Source of the DNA: Streptomyces panaciradicis
GTDB lineage: Bacteria; Actinomycetota; Actinomycetes; Streptomycetales; Streptomycetaceae
Assembly: GCF_023516615.1 (NCBI RefSeq)
Contig: NZ_JAMGBF010000010.1
Span: forward strand, 62,001 to 126,000
DNA: 64,000 nt
Reading direction: 5' to 3'
Below, piece by piece: positions 60,005 through 64,000 of the stretch. The notes beneath the pieces were generated by a model. The model worked only from the letters and a program-made list of their open reading frames with translations, searched no databases and had not been told where the DNA came from. Each line of letters starts with the position of its first letter. Position 1 is the first letter of the stretch. The position numbers and the translations under genes were made by a program.

Positions 60005-60487
60005 ATGCCCGCAACCGCTCGCCACCGCCAGACCAAGCGCTCCCGCCTCGTCCGCAAGCTCGCCGTCGTCGGCACCGGCGCCGCCGTGCTCGCCCTCCCG
60101 GTCATCGGCGCGACCAGCGCCTCCGCGGCGACCGACAGCGTCGTCACCGCCTCCTCGCTCGGCTACAGCAACAACCTCGACGGCTGGATCCGGGCGTCCC
60201 TGCAGGTCATGGCCCAGCACGGCATCCCCGGCACGTACGACGGCATCTACCGCAACGTCATGCGCGAGTCCTCGGGCAACCCCTACGCCATCAACAACTG
60301 GGACTCCAACGCCCTGGCCGGCACCCCCTCCAAGGGCCTGCTGCAGGTGATCGACCCGACGTTCGCCGCCTACCACGTCGCGGGCACGGCGTACGACCCC
60401 TACGACCCGGTCGCCAACATCACCGCCGCCTGCAACTACGCCTACCAGCGCTACGGTTCCATCGACAACGTCTACGGCGCCTACTAG
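60005..60487 (+). CDS. Secreted lytic transglycosylase (SLT domain), c-di-AMP riboswitch regulated
   Basis: A 160-residue exported protein. A signal peptide (KLAVVGTGAAVLALPVIGAT, cleavage near residue 40) precedes an SLT-type lysozyme fold with the catalytic Glu in IYRNVMRESSGNPYAINNWD and the following SKGLLQVIDPTFAAY motif. It should cleave peptidoglycan during growth or germination. GGAGAGG lies about 10 bases before the ATG, at the end of the riboswitch. No LysM domain is seen. Confidence 0.92.
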   Translation: MPATARHRQTKRSRLVRKLAVVGTGAAVLALPVIGATSASAATDSVVTASSLGYSNNLDGWIRASLQVMAQHGIPGTYDGIYRNVMRESSGNPYAINNWDSNALAGTPSKGLLQVIDPTFAAYHVAGTAYDPYDPVANITAACNYAYQRYGSIDNVYGAY

Positions 60488-61311
60488 GCCGGCAGGTCAC
60501 AGACCTCCGCGAACAACCGGTCGAGGACGACGGCGACGCCGTCGTCCTCGTTCGACAGGGTGATCTCGTCGGCCACCGCCTTGAGTTCGGGGTGGGCGTT
60601 GGCCATGGCGATGCCCCGGGCCGCCCAGTCGAACATCGGGATGTCGTTGGGCATGTCGCCGAAGGCGAGGGTCTGGGCCGGTCCCAGGCCGAGGTGTTCG
60701 GCGGCCAGCGCGAGACCCGTCGCCTTGGTGATGCCGCATGGCTGGAGTTCGACGGTTCCGGGTCCCGACATGGTGACGGTGGCCAGGGAACGGACCACCG
60801 AACGCGCCGTCGCCGCCAACTCGTCGTCCGACAGGTAGGGATGGCGCAGCAGCACCTTGCTGATCGGCTCGCACCACAGGTCGTCGCGCCGCCCGACGCG
60901 TACGGCGGGCAGGGTCGGGTGCGGCATCAGGTACCCGGGCTCGATGAGCGTGAGCCCGTCGACGCCGTCCTGGTCGACGGCCGCGTACACCTGCCCCACC
61001 TCGGCCTCGATCTTGCCGAGGGCCGTCTCGGCCAGTTCCCGGTCCAAGGTGACGGACCACAGCAGACGGTCCGCGCCGGCGTCGTACACCTGCGCGCCCT
61101 GCCCGCACACCGCGAGCCCCGTGCTGCCGAGGTCGTCCAGGAGCGGCCGCACTCTGGGGGCCGGGCGGCCGGTCACCACGAGGTGCCGGGCGCCGGACTC
61201 CGCCACGCGCGCGAGGGCGGCGAGGGACCGGTCGGACAACGTGTCGTCGCCTCGCAGGAGGGTGCCGTCCAGGTCGGTGGCGATGAGTGCATATGCGGTG
61301 GGTGCGGCCAT
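60484..61311 (-). CDS. HAD-superfamily hydrolase (Cof type)
   Basis: A 275-residue phosphatase. The nucleophile motif is LIATDLDGTLLRGDDTLSDR, motif II is RHLVVTGRPAPRVR, and the metal-binding ending is TLAFGDMPNDIPMFDWAARG. The cap (about residues 85-185) is of the C2 type, as in sugar- and coenzyme-phosphate phosphatases. It overlaps the end of the convergent transglycosylase gene by 4 bases. Substrate unknown. Confidence 0.92.
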   Translation of the reverse strand: MAAPTAYALIATDLDGTLLRGDDTLSDRSLAALARVAESGARHLVVTGRPAPRVRPLLDDLGSTGLAVCGQGAQVYDAGADRLLWSVTLDRELAETALGKIEAEVGQVYAAVDQDGVDGLTLIEPGYLMPHPTLPAVRVGRRDDLWCEPISKVLLRHPYLSDDELAATARSVVRSLATVTMSGPGTVELQPCGITKATGLALAAEHLGLGPAQTLAFGDMPNDIPMFDWAARGIAMANAHPELKAVADEITLSNEDDGVAVVLDRLFAEVCDLPA

Positions 61312-61487
61312 GATCAGAGAATACGGACAGGACGCACCGCCGACTCATCGCGAACCGGACGACCGCCCCGTTCACCGGCGTCACCCGGTCAACTCCCGCA
61401 CCCGTCCCGGTCCTTGATCACGAGCCGGGACCGTGCGCCGTGGGGCCCGGCGCTCGCCGGACCCCTGCGGCCCTGTCCGTCAGGGTC

Positions 61488-62690
61488 TCAACCGTGCGCC
61501 GCCGCGAGGTGCTCGGCGAGCCGCGGCGAGGCGAAGTCCGTGCCGCACACGAACCGCATCACCGGACCGTACGAGGCCGCCGCCGGCAGACCGGTGAAGT
61601 ACAGGCCCGGCACCGAGGAGACGTATCCGGCGCCCAGCCGGGGCGCGCCGCGGCTGACGGCGAGACGGGTGCGCAGTTCGTGGCCGAGGAAGTCCATCGC
61701 CGCGATGTCCACCCGGTAGCCGGTCGCCGCGATGACGTGGTCGGCGGCCAGCCGGTCCGTCCTCCCGTCGAGGGTGCGGACCGTCAGCTCCGGGCTGCCG
61801 CCGTCGGCCTCCGTGCGTACGATCCGCTCGACCTCGCTGACCTGCACCTTGCCCTCGAAGCGGTCGCGCAGCCACCAGGCGCCGAGCGGACCGAGGACAC
61901 GGCGGACCAGGTAGTGGCGGGTCTGGGCCGGCAGATGACGGAAGGGCTGCGGGTAGTAGCTGAACGCCCACAGCGACCAGGCCCGGCCGAAGGGCGACTC
62001 GGGACGCAGCCTGGGCTGCTTCCAGGGCGGCGCGCCGAAGTCGACCTTGCCGCGCCCGCGGGAGACCACCCGCACCCGCGCGCCCGCCTCGGCGGCGAGC
62101 ACCGCCGTCTCCAGCGCGGACTGGCCGGCGCCGACCACGATCAGGTCCTTGCCGGAGTAGCGCGTGAGGTCGTGGTGCTGGGAGCTGTGGGAGACCGGGC
62201 CGGTGGGGGCGGGGCCGTCCGCGGCGGCCACGGCGAGTTCCGCGGGCAGGTGGGAGAGGCCGGACAGGCCGGTCGCCACGACGACCGCGCGGGCGGTGAA
62301 CAACTCGCCCGAGTCCAGCTTCAGTTCGAAGCCGCCGGTGTCGCGCCGGTCGACCGAGACCACCCGCACCCGCTCCAGCCCGGGCACCAGCTTCTGCTGG
62401 AACCACTCGCCGTAGGCGATGAAGGTCTCGACGGGGATGATGTCCTCGTCGGTCACCAGCCGCCGGATGCCGGCGGCGTCGCAGTAGTCGGCCAGGGTGT
62501 GGCCCTGCTGCGGGGCGTGGAGGCTGGAGGCGGCCGGCGTCGACTTCAGGAGCATTCCGGCGGGCATGTGGTCGCGCCAGCTGACCATGGGCTCGCCGAA
62601 CACGCGCACCGGGATGCCCCGGGCGCGCAGATGGGCGGCGGTCGACAGGCCGAAGGGCCCGGCGCCGATGACTGCAACCGGTTGAGTCAC
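61488..62690 (-). CDS. FAD/NAD(P)-dependent monooxygenase-like protein
   Basis: A 400-residue flavoprotein with VAVIGAGPFGLSTAAHLRAR (FAD), VVVATGLSGLSHLPAELAVA and DLIVVGAGQSALETAVLAAE (second Rossmann, NADP), and FDAxGY-type ending VIAATGYRVDIAAMDFLGHE. It resembles the N-hydroxylating or Baeyer-Villiger-like monooxygenase group. The GTG at 62690 has GGGAGGGA 7 bases upstream; an ATG at 62723 is less likely. It follows, on the same strand, an ATP-grasp gene, so the two may act in one pathway. Confidence 0.88.
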   Translation of the reverse strand: MTQPVAVIGAGPFGLSTAAHLRARGIPVRVFGEPMVSWRDHMPAGMLLKSTPAASSLHAPQQGHTLADYCDAAGIRRLVTDEDIIPVETFIAYGEWFQQKLVPGLERVRVVSVDRRDTGGFELKLDSGELFTARAVVVATGLSGLSHLPAELAVAAADGPAPTGPVSHSSQHHDLTRYSGKDLIVVGAGQSALETAVLAAEAGARVRVVSRGRGKVDFGAPPWKQPRLRPESPFGRAWSLWAFSYYPQPFRHLPAQTRHYLVRRVLGPLGAWWLRDRFEGKVQVSEVERIVRTEADGGSPELTVRTLDGRTDRLAADHVIAATGYRVDIAAMDFLGHELRTRLAVSRGAPRLGAGYVSSVPGLYFTGLPAAASYGPVMRFVCGTDFASPRLAEHLAAAHG

Positions 62691-62756
62691 GAAGTCCCTC
62701 CCCAGGACGTTCACTTGCGTCACTTCGTGTCCGGTTCGGACAGCCGGCGTCGCTGG

Positions 62757-64000
62757 CTAGCTGTTCGAACGGGCGGTGCCGCCGCGGCGGTTGGTCCGCC
62801 ACAGCTGATACAGGTGCTTCGCGCCCGGCCGCACGAAGCGCGCGAGCATCGTGAGGAACGGCAGCGGGTCGTCACCCGCGAGCCAGGCCAGCTCCGTCCC
62901 GCTGGCGCGCGCCGGTGCGTGCGGCGTCGTATAGCCGCTGCGGCGGTAGGCGAGCAGGGCGGGCAGGTCGATGTTCTCCACGATGTAGCGGTGGCCGGCC
63001 CGCTGTTCCCCTTCCGGAACGGGGCGCTCGGTCAGATCGAGGTGCATGGCGCGTACGACGTCCACGGCCGACTCGTTCTCGAACAGCCGGAACTGGGCGC
63101 CGATGCGGGGGTTGAAGTCGAGGAGCTTGTACTGTCCGTCGCGCCGGTCGAAGCGCAGGTCGAGGTCGATGATGCCGCTGAAGCCGATCTGCTTGATGAA
63201 ACGCGCGGCAATGTCGGCGAGTTCGGGGTTGTCGACGACGTACGCGTTCGCCGTCATGCCCGCGTGCGGCGGCCAGGAGCGGACCTTCACGCCCGTGAAC
63301 AGGGCGAGCGGTGTGGAGTTGCGGTCGAAGTAGGCGTGCACGATCCAGTCCTCGGCGTCCTCCCTGGGCAAATACTCCTGCAGGATCACGCCGGGGCGCT
63401 CGCCCCAGTCGCGGGCCAGCCTCAGCAGGCCCTCGCGGGTGGTGATCCGCGTGGTGCCGTTGACCGCCGGCTGGGTGCGCCTGAGGAACGCCTCGCGGTT
63501 CTTGGCCACCACCGGGAAGCGGGCCTTCTCGGCGAAGGCGACGATGTCGTCGTAGGACTGCGGGAACGCGGCCGCGGGGCTCGCGATGCCGTGCTCCACG
63601 CACAGTTCGTGCAGGCCCTGTTTGCTGGCGAGCCGGCGTGGCAGGGCCGGGTCCACGCGCGGGAAGAGGAAGCGGCCCGCGAGCATGTCCTGGTGTTCGG
63701 CGATCAGGACGGCAGCCTCCTCGTCGGTGGGGACGAGGACGGCGGGGCGGCCGATGCGGCGCCCGATCCGCAGCAGGCCCTCGACCAGGTGGCCGGGGTC
63801 CTCCGTGCCGGTGGTCGGCCAGACGAAGCACTTCTTCAGATAGCGGGACGAGGCAGCGGGGGTGTAGGGGTCCTCGGTGATCGCGTACATGGGCACGCCG
63901 AGGCGTCCCAGGCTGCGGATCGCGCCCACGCCGCCGTGGTGCAGCGGGTAGTCGCCGAACTTGACGATCAGGGCCGGCACGGCACGGTCGGCCTCGAAAG
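62757..64000 (-). CDS. ATP-grasp (carboxylate-amine ligase-like) protein, start beyond window
   Basis: An ATP-grasp protein. PALIVKFGDYPLHHGGVGAI is the N-terminal fold, FPVVAKNREAFLRRT the ATP-binding part, and GVILQEYLPREDAEDWIVHA and IDLDLRFDRRDGQYKLLDFN the magnesium-binding acidic residues. The frame stays open to the right edge (codons FEADRA precede a GTG at 63980), and I recall homologues with residues like these before PALIVK, so the true start is probably past 64000. It may join an amino group to a carboxylate in a small natural product or cell-wall pathway. Confidence 0.85.
   Translation of the reverse strand, partial: FEADRAVPALIVKFGDYPLHHGGVGAIRSLGRLGVPMYAITEDPYTPAASSRYLKKCFVWPTTGTEDPGHLVEGLLRIGRRIGRPAVLVPTDEEAAVLIAEHQDMLAGRFLFPRVDPALPRRLASKQGLHELCVEHGIASPAAAFPQSYDDIVAFAEKARFPVVAKNREAFLRRTQPAVNGTTRITTREGLLRLARDWGERPGVILQEYLPREDAEDWIVHAYFDRNSTPLALFTGVKVRSWPPHAGMTANAYVVDNPELADIAARFIKQIGFSGIIDLDLRFDRRDGQYKLLDFNPRIGAQFRLFENESAVDVVRAMHLDLTERPVPEGEQRAGHRYIVENIDLPALLAYRRSGYTTPHAPARASGTELAWLAGDDPLPFLTMLARFVRPGAKHLYQLWRTNRRGGTARSNS

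Overview
The window is a piece of a Streptomyces-type chromosome. G+C is very high, GTG starts are common, neighbouring genes often overlap by 4 bases, and the gene set is typical: a ten-gene nuo cluster without nuoDEFG, htpX, korAB, yajQ, tandem sensor kinases, and a c-di-AMP riboswitch ahead of a secreted transglycosylase. From memory, the gene order matches the S. coelicolor region that carries the integrative plasmid SLP1 in a tRNA-Tyr gene; I could not check this by alignment. Left flank (1-4814): two MaoC-type dehydratases, rpmG, tRNA-Met and tRNA-Thr on the minus strand; a cytosine-deaminase-like protein that seems to have lost catalytic residues; a small NAD(P)-binding protein; a small zinc-ribbon protein; and a membrane protein. 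Integrated element (4815-23184): an actinomycete integrative and conjugative element (AICE) bounded by identical 58-bp repeats that are the 3' part of tRNA-Tyr. The functional tRNA is kept at the right end and a 50-nt tRNA stub is left at the left end. Reading from the right, the backbone has integrase, excisionase, a two-protein primase-polymerase/helicase replication module, an orphan C5-cytosine methyltransferase, an FtsK/Tra DNA translocase, a chain of small spread/transfer genes, and a GntR regulator coupled to a P-loop kinase. Its DNA also holds an operator cluster, a 67-bp perfect repeat used as leader for two genes, a cluster of CAGGGAG motifs next to tra, and paired 14-bp palindromes. 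The left end (5174-8926) is a low-G+C cargo cassette: a purine-nucleoside-phosphorylase/MTAN-like nucleosidase, a NACHT-type NTPase, a cytidine-deaminase-like protein and a four-helix membrane protein. The first three genes overlap. I read the cassette as a candidate anti-phage (NLR-like) defence system. It is the most interesting item here. Right flank (23185-64000): yajQ, a GlsB-type membrane protein, an amino-acid permease, an SMI1/KNR4 protein, yccF-htpX, nuoABCHIJKLMN (minus strand), two histidine kinases plus one LuxR-type regulator, korAB (2-oxoacid:ferredoxin oxidoreductase), a divergent HxlR/NmrA-type pair, rarD, a VOC protein, a secreted M28 aminopeptidase, a TPR protein, a flavodoxin-fold reductase, an ABC transporter with a LolA-like protein, a secreted CHRD/DUF3455 protein, a polyprenyl synthase, the riboswitch-transglycosylase unit, a HAD phosphatase, a flavin monooxygenase-like protein and an ATP-grasp protein cut by the window edge. 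Functions are assigned from motifs and family knowledge only; no searches were run.
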